Notes: a model not told the origin generated them from the letters alone. Shown: positions 6,839 to 14,180, counted from the first letter of the stretch. The stretch is 15,220 nt of DNA from Clostridium sp. CAG:221 (GCA_000435835.1 FR883382.1:35485-50704), one strand, 5' to 3'. A program made the numbers and translations.

Positions 6839-7180
6839 ATGCATGAATTGTCAGTAACTGAAGGAATTTTAAAAATATGTTTAGATGAAGGAAAAAAACA
6901 CAATATAGAAAAAATAAAGAAGATAAATATAGTAGTAGGAGAGCTTACAGGTCTTATGCCAAATTGTATATCATATTATTTTAATATTGCTGCTAAAGGA
7001 ACTTTAGCTGAAGATGCAGAAATATCAATTGCTTATGAAAAGGTAATGATTAAGTGCCATAATTGTGGATTTGAAGGAAAGTTTATAAATAAGCAATATG
7101 TTTGTCCAAGTTGTGGTAAATCTGATTATAAAATAGTAAAAGGTAGAGAATTTTATATTGATACTATGGAGGTGGAATAA
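6839..7180 (+). CDS. hypA: Hydrogenase nickel incorporation protein HypA
   Basis: Nickel chaperone that, with HypB, inserts Ni into the hydrogenase large subunit. The 113-aa length is standard. The N-terminal MHE supplies the nickel-binding histidine (H2). The zinc site is formed by two CxxC pairs, C73-C76 and C89-C92, on a short zinc ribbon. The conserved GELTGLMPNCISYYF segment is also present. It lies 4 bases after the large subunit gene, and hypB starts at the base after its stop, so the three are expected to be translated together. Its position right behind the large subunit recalls the CO-dependent hydrogenase operons in which hypA follows cooH. hypC, D, E and F are not in the window and must be elsewhere. 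Confidence 0.96.
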   Translation: MHELSVTEGILKICLDEGKKHNIEKIKKINIVVGELTGLMPNCISYYFNIAAKGTLAEDAEISIAYEKVMIKCHNCGFEGKFINKQYVCPSCGKSDYKIVKGREFYIDTMEVE

Positions 7181-7831
7181 ATGCAAATTAAGGTTATGAG
7201 ACAGATATTAGAGTGGAATGAGGATGTAAGCAGTAAAGTTAGAAGTATTCTTCAAGAGAAAAATATTTATATGGTTAATGTAATGGGATCTCCAGGAGCA
7301 GGTAAAACAACATTTATTGTTAACTTAATTAAATATTTAAGAGATAAAGGAATTAGTTCAGGTGTAATAGAAGGCGATATTGAAGGTACCATTGATGCTG
7401 AAAGAATTCAAAAAGAAGGTTTTCCAGTGGTGCAGTTAAATACAGAAGGTGCCTGTCATATTGAAGCTAAGTCCATTGAAAATATATTACCTTATTTTGA
7501 TTTAGATAAGCTTAATATGATTTTTGTAGAAAACATAGGAAATTTAGTATGCCCAGCAGAATTTGATATTGGTGAAAATTTAAGAATAGCTTTATTAAGT
7601 ATTCCAGAAGGTGATGACAAGGTAGTAAAATACCCTCTTATGTTTATTAAGGCCAATGCAGTGGTATTAAATAAATATGATATGGCAAAGTATTTTAACT
7701 TTAATGATGGCAAAGTAGAAGATCAGTTAGGAGAAAGAAATAAAGAAGCAGAGGTATTTAAGGTAGATTCTACAGATGAATCAGAAATACAGCCACTTGC
7801 AGAATGGCTCATAAAAAAATATAAAGGATAG
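7181..7831 (+). CDS. hypB: Hydrogenase nickel incorporation GTPase HypB
   Basis: SIMIBI-class GTPase that drives nickel delivery to the hydrogenase precursor together with HypA. The 216-aa protein has the Walker A motif GSPGAGKT at residues 36-43, the switch-region EGD (64-66), the metal site residues C92-H93 in TEGACHIEA and C124 in LVCPAEFDIGE, and the guanine-specificity motif NKYD (164-167). It lacks the N-terminal CxxCGC nickel motif and the histidine-rich tract found in some HypB proteins, so it is the short, non-storage form. GGAGGTGG precedes the ATG. The gene abuts hypA and is followed after 12 bases by the antiporter module, which is unusual: hypAB here sit between the catalytic and ion-pumping parts of the complex. 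Confidence 0.96.
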   Translation: MQIKVMRQILEWNEDVSSKVRSILQEKNIYMVNVMGSPGAGKTTFIVNLIKYLRDKGISSGVIEGDIEGTIDAERIQKEGFPVVQLNTEGACHIEAKSIENILPYFDLDKLNMIFVENIGNLVCPAEFDIGENLRIALLSIPEGDDKVVKYPLMFIKANAVVLNKYDMAKYFNFNDGKVEDQLGERNKEAEVFKVDSTDESEIQPLAEWLIKKYKG

Positions 7832-7843
7832 GGGAAAGCATAT

Positions 7844-8374
7844 ATGAAGTTTAAAGCTTTTTTTTCAACGTTTTTATTATCATATATTTTTTGGATACTT
7901 TTTTTGGCACAAGATTTTAATATTTTTAAGTTAGGATATGAGGAATTAATTACAGGAGTAGTTGTAGCTGTGGTAGTAGGAGCTTTTTGTAGTCAGTTTT
8001 TTATCAAGAAAGATGGATTTTGGTTGTTTAAAAAACTTAGGTTTGTAAATCTTTTAATATTTATCCCTATTTATATTATTGAGCTTATTAAAGCTAATTG
8101 GGATGTGGCCAAAAAAGCACTATCATTTAAGAAGATAGAAGTAAATCCTTCTATTGTAAAAATACAAACAAATCTTTTATCAGAGTGGGGGTTAGCAATG
8201 CTTTCTAATTGCATAACGCTGACTCCAGGAACCATAACCATGGATATATATGAAGAAAAAGATAAGAACTATTTATATATTCATTGGCTTGATAGCACTA
8301 CAGATGATATGAAGAAGGCAGCAAAAAGTATTAAGGGCAAGTTTGAAAAATATATAAGGAGGATATTTGATTAA
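7844..8374 (+). CDS. mrpE: Mrp-type Na+/H+ antiporter subunit E (MbhA-like)
   Basis: Membrane subunit of the antiporter module, 176 aa. Two or three hydrophobic helices lie in residues 5-22, 35-54 and 67-84, followed by a cytoplasmic C-terminal domain. The family hallmark SNCITLTPGTITMDI is at 121-135 (MrpE proteins carry LxNxITLTPGT). It corresponds to MbhA in the archaeal Mbh complex. It opens the Mrp block in the order E-F-G, the same as in Mbh. The stop TAA overlaps the next ATG by one base (TAATG). The start at 7844 has AGGGGAAAG upstream. Confidence 0.93.
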   Translation: MKFKAFFSTFLLSYIFWILFLAQDFNIFKLGYEELITGVVVAVVVGAFCSQFFIKKDGFWLFKKLRFVNLLIFIPIYIIELIKANWDVAKKALSFKKIEVNPSIVKIQTNLLSEWGLAMLSNCITLTPGTITMDIYEEKDKNYLYIHWLDSTTDDMKKAAKSIKGKFEKYIRRIFD

Positions 8375-8637
8375 TGAATATTGATTTAATATTTAAGGGT
8401 ACAGCCATAATATTTGCAATTTTTTCATTAATATTAGTTTATAGGGTTATCAAAGGCCCTAATATTATTGATAGAGTTTTAAGTGCAGATGCCATTGATA
8501 TTTTAGCAGGTATAATAATGATTTTATTTGGTGTTTTAGAAAATAGAGCAATGTATTTAGATTTAGGGCTTATAATAACTCTTTTGGGGTTTATTGGTAC
8601 TGTGCTCATATCTAAGTATATAAAGGGGGAATTATAA
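8374..8637 (+). CDS. mrpF: Mrp-type Na+/H+ antiporter subunit F (MbhB-like)
   Basis: An 87-aa protein with three membrane helices (about 5-24, 40-58 and 61-80). The hallmark KGPNIIDRVLSAD at residues 27-39 matches the R/K-GPxxxDRVxAxD motif of the MrpF/MnhF family. Equivalent to MbhB. Both ends share one base with the neighbouring genes through TAATG junctions, so expression is tightly coupled to subunits E and G. Length and motifs are normal. Confidence 0.93.
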   Translation: MNIDLIFKGTAIIFAIFSLILVYRVIKGPNIIDRVLSADAIDILAGIIMILFGVLENRAMYLDLGLIITLLGFIGTVLISKYIKGEL

Positions 8638-8978
8638 TGGGTATATGGGAAATTATAATGCTGATACTTATTATAATAGGAATATTTTTTACCTTTGCAG
8701 GAGTGGTTGGAATACTTAGAATGCCTGACACTCTTTGCAGATTACAATCTTCAACCAATATTGCTACCATGGGGGCCATGCCTGTAGCTTTAGCTTGTAG
8801 TATATACGGTTTTCTTAACAATAACACTTCTATTGGCATTAAATCACTTATAATAATTTTCTTTTTATTAATCACAAATCCAGTAGCTTCTCATGCAATG
8901 GCAAGGGCAGCATATAAGCATTTAGATGAAAAAAGCAATAAAGTTAAGTACGATCATTATGGGAGGGATATAAAATGA
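8637..8978 (+). CDS. mrpG: Mrp-type Na+/H+ antiporter subunit G (MbhC-like)
   Basis: A 113-aa membrane protein with three helices (about 5-26, 43-60 and 66-82). Conserved motifs are GILRMPD at 25-31, followed by RLQSST, and NPVASHAMARAAY at 81-93, both typical of MrpG/MnhG. Equivalent to MbhC. The hydrophilic tail after residue 95 is short and charged. The ATG shares a base with the mrpF stop, and its own TGA overlaps the next ATG by 4 bases (ATGA). Confidence 0.93.
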   Translation: MGIWEIIMLILIIIGIFFTFAGVVGILRMPDTLCRLQSSTNIATMGAMPVALACSIYGFLNNNTSIGIKSLIIIFFLLITNPVASHAMARAAYKHLDEKSNKVKYDHYGRDIK

Positions 8979-9241
8979 CAGCATTTAATATTGTCAATGC
9001 CATCATAATAATAGGACTTATAATTTCAGCAGTATCCATATTTATTCTCGATGACGTATTACAATGCATTATAGCTACTTCAGTTTTAGGGACATTTCTA
9101 GCATTAGAATTCCTGCTATTAAAGGCACCAGACGTGGCCATAGCTGAAGGGGCAGTAGGAGCAATATTAACTCCAGTAATTTTCATTATAACTTTAAATA
9201 AGGTTAAGAGAAATAAAAATAAGGAGGAGAAAAATGGGTAA
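8975..9241 (+). CDS. mbhD: Membrane-bound hydrogenase subunit MbhD-like (MrpA C-terminal segment)
   Basis: An 88-aa protein with about three membrane helices. The motif LLKAPDVAIAEGAVGAILTP spans residues 48-67, with K50, D53 and E58 as conserved charged residues in the membrane. It is the signature of the segment that in MrpA follows the antiporter core and in archaeal Mbh is the separate subunit MbhD. These buried charges are thought to form part of the ion or proton path. Its presence as a separate small gene, without an MrpA core, is what marks this cluster as a hydrogenase-linked Mbh module rather than a free-standing Mrp antiporter. It overlaps the next gene by 8 bases. Confidence 0.9.
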   Translation: MTAFNIVNAIIIIGLIISAVSIFILDDVLQCIIATSVLGTFLALEFLLLKAPDVAIAEGAVGAILTPVIFIITLNKVKRNKNKEEKNG

Positions 9242-9518
9242 AAAAATAACGTATATTATTTTGTTTGCATTATTAGCCTCTTTTATATATGTAGGTTTCA
9301 GTATAGAAGAAAATAGAGATTTAGGTGATGCTTCACAAATAATTCTAAATGAAACTATCTCCAAAACTTCAGCAATTAATTCTGTAACAGCTGTAGTATT
9401 TGATTTTCGTGGATATGATACCTTAGGAGAATCTATAGTGTTATTTACAGCCATTTGTGGTGTTAGCGCTGTTTTAAGAAGCAACAAGAAAGGCAAGGTG
9501 AATAATAAATATGAATAA
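9234..9518 (+). CDS. mbhE: Membrane-bound hydrogenase subunit MbhE-like (MrpA extreme C-terminal segment)
   Basis: A 94-aa protein with an N-terminal membrane helix (5-23) and a second one near 67-81. The motif TAVVFDFRGYDTLGE at residues 52-66 is the hallmark of the end of MrpA (VDFRGFDTLGE) and of MbhE. In Mbh structures this subunit bridges MbhD and the MrpB-like subunit. AAGGAGGAG lies 4 bases upstream of the ATG at 9234. The gene overlaps mbhD by 8 bases at its start and mrpB by 8 bases at its end. Confidence 0.9.
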   Translation: MGKKITYIILFALLASFIYVGFSIEENRDLGDASQIILNETISKTSAINSVTAVVFDFRGYDTLGESIVLFTAICGVSAVLRSNKKGKVNNKYE

Positions 9519-9960
9519 TAAAAGAAAGAGAAAGGATTCAATTCTCACATGTTGTTCAGATTTAGTGCTGCCTATAATAATAACTTTAGGTTTATATATT
9601 ATTATACATGGTCACTTATCACCAGGCGGAGGATTTCAAGGTGGAGTATTAGTTGCCGGAGCCTTTGCAATTTTATATGTAGCTTATGGTGTTAAAAATT
9701 TAAGTAAAAGAATAAAGGTAAATGTCCTTAAGGTTGGTGAAGATATTGGTGCTTTAGGCTTTATAATATTAGCCTTTTTAGGTCTTGTTTTTGGAGGAAC
9801 ATTTTTTAAAAATATATTTTATTTAGGTGAGCCAGGAGAATTATTTTCATCTGGTAGTATCTTTCTAATGAATTTTGCTGTGGGATTTAAAGTTTTTGCA
9901 GGAGTATCTTTTTTGATTTTAATAATGGTATCAAGCTTGAAATCGAAAGGGGATGAATAA
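9511..9960 (+). CDS. mrpB: Mrp-type Na+/H+ antiporter subunit B (MbhF-like)
   Basis: A 149-aa membrane protein with four predicted helices (about 15-33, 43-60, 77-95 and 124-142). The hallmark HGHLSPGGGFQGG at residues 33-45 is diagnostic of MrpB/MnhB. A positively charged N-terminus (NNKRKRK) is expected on the cytoplasmic side. Equivalent to MbhF. The ATG lies within the last codons of mbhE (8-base overlap), with GGCAAGG upstream as a weak ribosome site, so translation is probably coupled to the upstream gene. Confidence 0.93.
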   Translation: MNNKRKRKDSILTCCSDLVLPIIITLGLYIIIHGHLSPGGGFQGGVLVAGAFAILYVAYGVKNLSKRIKVNVLKVGEDIGALGFIILAFLGLVFGGTFFKNIFYLGEPGELFSSGSIFLMNFAVGFKVFAGVSFLILIMVSSLKSKGDE

Positions 9961-9962
9961 TC

Positions 9963-10298
9963 ATGACCATTAATTATATAGGAGCATTTTTACTTATATT
10001 TATAGGACTAGCCATTATAGTTTTAAAGAAAAATCTTATAAAAATAGTTATTGGTATGGGAATAGTTGATTCAGGAATAAATTTACTGCTTATTTCCATT
10101 GGCTATAGAAATGGTGCAACAACACCTATATTTACCGATGGAGCAGCAAAATTTGTTGATCCTATTCCACAAGCTCTTACCCTTACATCCATAGTCATAG
10201 GAGCTTGTGTCTCAGCATTAGCACTATCACTAGTCATTAAGATAAATGAGCATTATGGAAGCATAGATAGTGATGAAGTAAGGAGGATTAAAGGATGA
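9963..10298 (+). CDS. mrpC: Mrp-type Na+/H+ antiporter subunit C (MbhG-like, NuoK-like)
   Basis: A 111-aa protein with three membrane helices (about 3-20, 26-47 and 70-92), homologous to NuoK of complex I. The motif DPIPQALTLTSIVIGA (residues 66-81) is the MrpC/MnhC signature. Equivalent to MbhG. It starts 2 bases after mrpB, with AAAGGGG about ten bases upstream, and overlaps the MrpD-like gene by 4 bases (ATGA). Confidence 0.94.
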   Translation: MTINYIGAFLLIFIGLAIIVLKKNLIKIVIGMGIVDSGINLLLISIGYRNGATTPIFTDGAAKFVDPIPQALTLTSIVIGACVSALALSLVIKINEHYGSIDSDEVRRIKG

Positions 10299-12220
10299 AT
10301 GAAGGAATTTTAAATAATCTTCCCCTTATAGCAATTATTACACCAATAGCCATAGCTTTTGTCATAGGATTATTTAAGAACAAATACATGAATCTAAAAA
10401 AAGCCTTTGTTATAGTAGCATTATCAGTAAGCGTAATAGCCATTGCATTGATGGTAAAGCCTGTAATGTTTAATCATGAGACCATAACAGTGTGGCTAGG
10501 AAATTGGCAGCCTTTAGCAGGAAAGGCCTTTGGTATAGCTCTAGAAGTTGATGCACTAGGTATATTTATGGCACTTATCATCTCAATAGCATGCTTTCTT
10601 TCAGCTATTTATTCTTTAAAATATATGAGTAAAGATACTGGGCTTGATAAGTATTATGCTTTGTTTTTACTTTTGACAGGGAGTATGCTAGGCTTTGTCT
10701 TTACAGGTGATTTATTTAATATGTATGTAATGCTGGAGATAATGACTTTTGCAGCTATATCATTAACTGCTTTTAGAAATTATAAGGATAAATCCCTTGA
10801 AGCAGCATTCAAATATATAGTAACGGGTTCATTAGGATCATCACTTATATTACTGGGAACAGTTTTATTATATACAGAAACTAAAACTTTAAACTTAGCA
10901 GAAATAATAGATATATTAAGAAATACTTCAAAAATGTCTTCCGTTACAATCTTGGCCTTTAGCTCCATGATGGTAGGATATGCTGTAAAAGCTTTTATGG
11001 TTCCATGTCATACTTGGCCTACAGATGCTCATATGGCAGCACCATCATCCATTTCCATGATATTATCAGGCGTCATGAGTAAGACTGGAATATATGCAGT
11101 AATAAGAATATTATTTGGTATATTTGGTCTTAATAACAATAAATACGTAGGTTATTTAATTATTGTTTGGGGTATTGTTACAATGATACTTGGTGTAACA
11201 ATGGCATTATTACAGCATGATTTTAAAAGGCTTTTGGCTTTCCATTCAGTTTCACAAATCGGATATATTGTAAGTGCATTTGGTGTAGCAATTATATGTA
11301 CTGGAAAGGTTCAAAATTTAGCTATGGCTGGTGCGTTATATCATATGATAAATCATGCTATTTTTAAGGGGTTATTATTCTTATGTGCTGGTGCAGTATT
11401 ATATAAAACTGGTACAACTGATTTAAATTCAATATCAGGGTTAGGAAAAAAGATGCCTTTTACCATGATGATGTTTTTATTTGGTGCAGCAGCCATCAGC
11501 GGAATACCTCCTTTTAATGGCTTTGCCTCCAAGTGGATTATTTATGAAAGTGCATCAGATGGTGGTTTGGAAATAGTTACTGTGGCAGCTGTGGTGGTAT
11601 CAGCCATGACCTTGGCATCTTTTATAAAGGTAGGACATTCAATTTTCTTTGGTCCAGAAAATACAGGTAGTGGAGAAATAGAAGATGTACCTTTATCAAT
11701 GAAGATACCCATGGCTATCTTATCTATAGGTACCTTAGTTTTAGGATTATTTCCAACAGTTGTGATGAAATATATATTAAAACCAGTTATAACAAGTATC
11801 CTTAATATAGACTTATATATCAATGAAGCACTTAATATTGGCAGCAATGAAAGTATAAATACTAAACTGGAACTAAGCGGAATATATTCTCCAGGAAATT
11901 TTTTGATATTGCTTATAGTAGTGCTTTTAGCAATATTTATTTTCATCCTATTTAATAAGAAGTACGGAAGAGATGAAGATAAAGATTTAAGTGAAGCATA
12001 TATAAATAGAGGTAGTAAAAAGTTTGATGTGTTTATTGGAGGAGAAAGTGAAGAAGCTATTAAGGTGAATTCAGGTGATTTATTTTGGCCAATGAAGTAT
12101 GAATTAAAGAGTTATTTCAAATTTATTGAAAATGCACATAATGGAAGTGTAAATACTTACTCACTTTGGATTGTAGCTATGCTGGCAGTGGTAACGGTAC
12201 TTTCCTTTATATTTTTATAG
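10295..12220 (+). CDS. mbhH: MrpD/NuoN-type proton-translocating subunit with MbhI-like C-terminal extension
   Basis: The main ion-pumping subunit, 641 aa, with about 14 antiporter helices plus a C-terminal extension. Key antiporter residues are visible: E148 in YVMLEIMTFAAISL (helix-5 glutamate), K232 in AVKAFMVPCHTWPTDAHMAAP (helix-7 lysine), the LLQHDFKRLLAFHSVSQIGY block (305-324) and K358 in INHAIFKGLLFLCAG. Ordinary MrpD and MbhH are about 500 aa. From about residue 495 this protein adds a hydrophobic helix (535-554), a charged cytoplasmic stretch (555-620) and a final membrane helix (622-640). That tail resembles the separate MbhI subunit of Mbh and the C-terminus of NuoL/HycC proteins. 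No separate mbhI gene exists in the operon, so a fusion is likely. The start overlaps mrpC by 4 bases. Confidence 0.92.
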   Translation: MNEGILNNLPLIAIITPIAIAFVIGLFKNKYMNLKKAFVIVALSVSVIAIALMVKPVMFNHETITVWLGNWQPLAGKAFGIALEVDALGIFMALIISIACFLSAIYSLKYMSKDTGLDKYYALFLLLTGSMLGFVFTGDLFNMYVMLEIMTFAAISLTAFRNYKDKSLEAAFKYIVTGSLGSSLILLGTVLLYTETKTLNLAEIIDILRNTSKMSSVTILAFSSMMVGYAVKAFMVPCHTWPTDAHMAAPSSISMILSGVMSKTGIYAVIRILFGIFGLNNNKYVGYLIIVWGIVTMILGVTMALLQHDFKRLLAFHSVSQIGYIVSAFGVAIICTGKVQNLAMAGALYHMINHAIFKGLLFLCAGAVLYKTGTTDLNSISGLGKKMPFTMMMFLFGAAAISGIPPFNGFASKWIIYESASDGGLEIVTVAAVVVSAMTLASFIKVGHSIFFGPENTGSGEIEDVPLSMKIPMAILSIGTLVLGLFPTVVMKYILKPVITSILNIDLYINEALNIGSNESINTKLELSGIYSPGNFLILLIVVLLAIFIFILFNKKYGRDEDKDLSEAYINRGSKKFDVFIGGESEEAIKVNSGDLFWPMKYELKSYFKFIENAHNGSVNTYSLWIVAMLAVVTVLSFIFL

Positions 12221-12231
12221 GAGGTGGAAAT

Positions 12232-13209
12232 ATGGAATATTTAAAGATAATCTTATATATACTTGTATTTCCAGGGCTGATTTTTTCAAGTTTCATGGGA
12301 TTTTTTATTTCTGGATTAGATAGAAAGATTGTAGCAAAGATGCAAAGGAGAAGAGGTCCAAAGATAAGTCAAAGTTTTTATGATTTTATAAAGCTTTTAG
12401 GAAAAGAAACAATTATCCCCTCCAATGCCAATAGAAAATTATTTATTATTGCTCCTATTATAGCAGTGGTAAGTATAGTAATTATACCTTTATTTATTCC
12501 TGTAGGGAATTATACTTTTATAAAAAGTACAGCAGATGTGGTGGTGTTAATATATTTACTTATCATACCATCTCTAGCTTTGATAATTGGAGCAATGGCG
12601 TCAGCATCACCATTTGCTTCCATAGGATTATCTAGAGAAGTGGTTTCAATTATAGGTTATGAGCTTCCTTTAATTTTAATCATTATAGATGTATGTAAGG
12701 AAGCAGGAAAGGTATTAGGTACTGGAACAATTTATTCCATGGAGTGTATAGGAAAGGCACAGCAAGCATCAGGAAATTTTATGTTTTCTTTAGCTTTAGT
12801 ACCTGCAGCTATAGCATTTTTAATGATTTTACCAGCTAAGGTAGGTATAGCTCCTTTTGATGTAGCTGAAGCTGAAACAGAAATATGTGAAGGACCTTTA
12901 GTGGAGTATAGTGGAATATATTTAACTTTGTTTAAATTAAGTCATGGCATTAAAAGTTATGTAATGGCCATGCTATTTGTAGCTTTATTTTTAGGAAATA
13001 TGTTTGTAAGATTTAGCAGTACTCCTATTAATTTAATAATTAATACAGTAATTATCATAGCCTTATCAGTTTTAATAAACATAGTATGTCTATCTATTGT
13101 AAGAGGTTCTATGGGAAGATATAAGACTCATCAGATGTTTAAATTTTATTGGACAATACCTACAATATTATCAGTAATAAGTTATTTTTTAGTGAGTATT
13201 AATATATAG
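12232..13209 (+). CDS. mbhM: Group 4 hydrogenase membrane anchor subunit (NuoH/HycD family)
   Basis: A 325-aa integral membrane protein with about eight helices, linking the catalytic arm to the ion-pumping module. Family motifs are RRRGPK (39-44), GLSREVVSIIGYELPL (132-147) and PFDVAEAETEICEGPLVEYSG (208-228, key residues D210, E213, E215, E217, E220). These acidic residues are thought to carry protons or charge coupling from the hydrogenase into the membrane arm. The ATG at 12232 is chosen because AGGAGGTGG directly precedes it. A possible start 22 codons upstream lies inside the previous gene and has no ribosome site. Equivalent to MbhM, EchB and CooK. Confidence 0.94.
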   Translation: MEYLKIILYILVFPGLIFSSFMGFFISGLDRKIVAKMQRRRGPKISQSFYDFIKLLGKETIIPSNANRKLFIIAPIIAVVSIVIIPLFIPVGNYTFIKSTADVVVLIYLLIIPSLALIIGAMASASPFASIGLSREVVSIIGYELPLILIIIDVCKEAGKVLGTGTIYSMECIGKAQQASGNFMFSLALVPAAIAFLMILPAKVGIAPFDVAEAETEICEGPLVEYSGIYLTLFKLSHGIKSYVMAMLFVALFLGNMFVRFSSTPINLIINTVIIIALSVLINIVCLSIVRGSMGRYKTHQMFKFYWTIPTILSVISYFLVSINI

Positions 13210-13221
13210 GAGGAAAAGCTT

Positions 13222-13665
13222 ATGTCATTAATTGAAAAAGGTAGAAAAAAATCTCCGTGGATATATCATTTAAATACAGGTTCATGTAATGGATGTGATA
13301 TTGAGATAATGGCATTGCTAGGGCCTAAATATGATGCAGAAAGGTTTGGTGTGAAGCTTGCAGCTTCACCTAAGCATGCAGATATAGTACTTATAACAGG
13401 TCCAGTTACCACACAATGCAGAGAAAGAATGATAAATGTGTTGTCTCAAGTGCCAGAACCAAGAGTTATAGTATCGGTAGGGTCATGCCCGGCTTCAGGC
13501 AACGTATTTAAGGATAGTTACTGTGTTGATGGTCCTTTGGAAAAGTGGACAAAGGTAGATGTATCAGTGGTAGGTTGTTCACCTAAACCAGAAGCAATTT
13601 TAAAAGGAATACTAGAAGCTGTTGAAATATTAAATGATCGCAGGAGGCAAGAAAATAATGTTTAA
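13222..13665 (+). CDS. mbhJ: Group 4 [NiFe] hydrogenase small subunit (NuoB family)
   Basis: Holds the [4Fe-4S] cluster nearest the NiFe site and passes electrons to it. The 147-aa protein has the four cluster cysteines C22, C25 (TGSCNGCDIE), C89 (VGSCPASG) and C119 (VGCSPKPE), the NuoB pattern. It has no twin-arginine signal, as expected for a cytoplasm-facing group 4 enzyme. GGAGG precedes the ATG at 13222. Equivalent to MbhJ, EchC, CooL and HycG. Its position between the NuoH-like and ferredoxin genes, away from the large subunit at the other end of the operon, differs from the archaeal J-K-L order. It overlaps the next gene by 8 bases. Confidence 0.96.
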   Translation: MSLIEKGRKKSPWIYHLNTGSCNGCDIEIMALLGPKYDAERFGVKLAASPKHADIVLITGPVTTQCRERMINVLSQVPEPRVIVSVGSCPASGNVFKDSYCVDGPLEKWTKVDVSVVGCSPKPEAILKGILEAVEILNDRRRQENNV

Positions 13666-14104
13666 GGCACCATTTTTTATAGAAGGAATAAAAAATATAT
13701 TTAAAAAACCTATTACAGAAGAAGGTTCCATTGAAAAAGTTAAAGCAGCAGATAATTATCGAGGTAGATTGAGTTTTAATGAAGATGCTTGCATTGGTTG
13801 TGGATTATGTTTACGTGTATGTGCAGGTAATGCCATAACTAAGAGTATAAAGCCAGTAGAAGGTGGGCAAGAAATTACCATGACCTTTGATATGGCATCT
13901 TGTACCTTTTGTGGTTTGTGTCAGGATTTCTGTAGCAAAAAAGCCATAACATTAACAGATGATCCTATAATAGTAGAAAAGAATAAAGGTAATTTAAAGG
14001 TGCAGGGTACTTTTATTAAAAAGATGCCAGCTAAGGTTAAAACAGAGCAAAAAGCAAAAGTACAAAAGGAAGAAAAGGATAAGGAAAAACATCAATTAGT
14101 ATAA
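13658..14104 (+). CDS. mbhN: Group 4 hydrogenase 2x[4Fe-4S] ferredoxin-type subunit (NuoI family)
   Basis: Electron-entry subunit with two [4Fe-4S] clusters. The cysteine sets are C45-C48-C51-C55 (CIGCGLCLRVC) and C82-C85-C88-C92 (CTFCGLCQDFC). The fourth cysteines are followed by Ala and Ser instead of the usual proline, a small deviation. The 148-aa length is close to MbhN. After residue 120 there is a hydrophilic tail rich in Lys, Glu and Gln with no visible fold. The ATG at 13658 has AGGAGG at 13642-13647; an alternative start 8 codons upstream lies ahead of that ribosome site and is rejected. It is the last gene of the operon and is followed by a strong hairpin. Reduced ferredoxin is the inferred electron donor. 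Confidence 0.94.
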   Translation: MFKAPFFIEGIKNIFKKPITEEGSIEKVKAADNYRGRLSFNEDACIGCGLCLRVCAGNAITKSIKPVEGGQEITMTFDMASCTFCGLCQDFCSKKAITLTDDPIIVEKNKGNLKVQGTFIKKMPAKVKTEQKAKVQKEEKDKEKHQLV

Positions 14105-14130
14105 TGATTTGATGTATTTTAAATGAAGAG

Positions 14131-14180
14131 CATAAAAGGGCAGCTAAATTGATTAGCTGTCCTTTTATGTTAATTATTTT
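14131..14180 (+). terminator. Terminator hairpin of the hydrogenase operon
   Basis: Arms 14131-14147 and 14153-14169 pair over 17 bp with one G-U pair around a 5-base loop (core GGGCAGCTAA / TTAGCTGTCC). It is followed by TTAATTATTTT, a weak U-rich tail. It begins 26 bases after the stop of the ferredoxin gene and could also act on the minus strand for the 98-aa gene. Confidence 0.8.

Noticed and set aside
11542..11946. Antisense open frame of 134 codons inside the MrpD-like gene
   Set aside because: Mirror of hydrophobic codons of a membrane protein; no ribosome site or family match. The same applies to antisense frames at 8612-8875, 8944-9186 and 9194-9541.
12166..12231. 22-codon N-terminal extension of the NuoH-like gene
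   Set aside because: It overlaps the end of the preceding gene, lacks a ribosome site and would add residues not seen in the family; AGGAGGTGG supports the ATG at 12232.
5363..14104. Respiratory complex I or a Mbs/Mbx sulfur reductase instead of a hydrogenase
   Set aside because: The large subunit keeps all four NiFe cysteines (C63, C66, C354, C357), and hypA/hypB are in the operon; complex I and Mbs/Mbx lack a full set.
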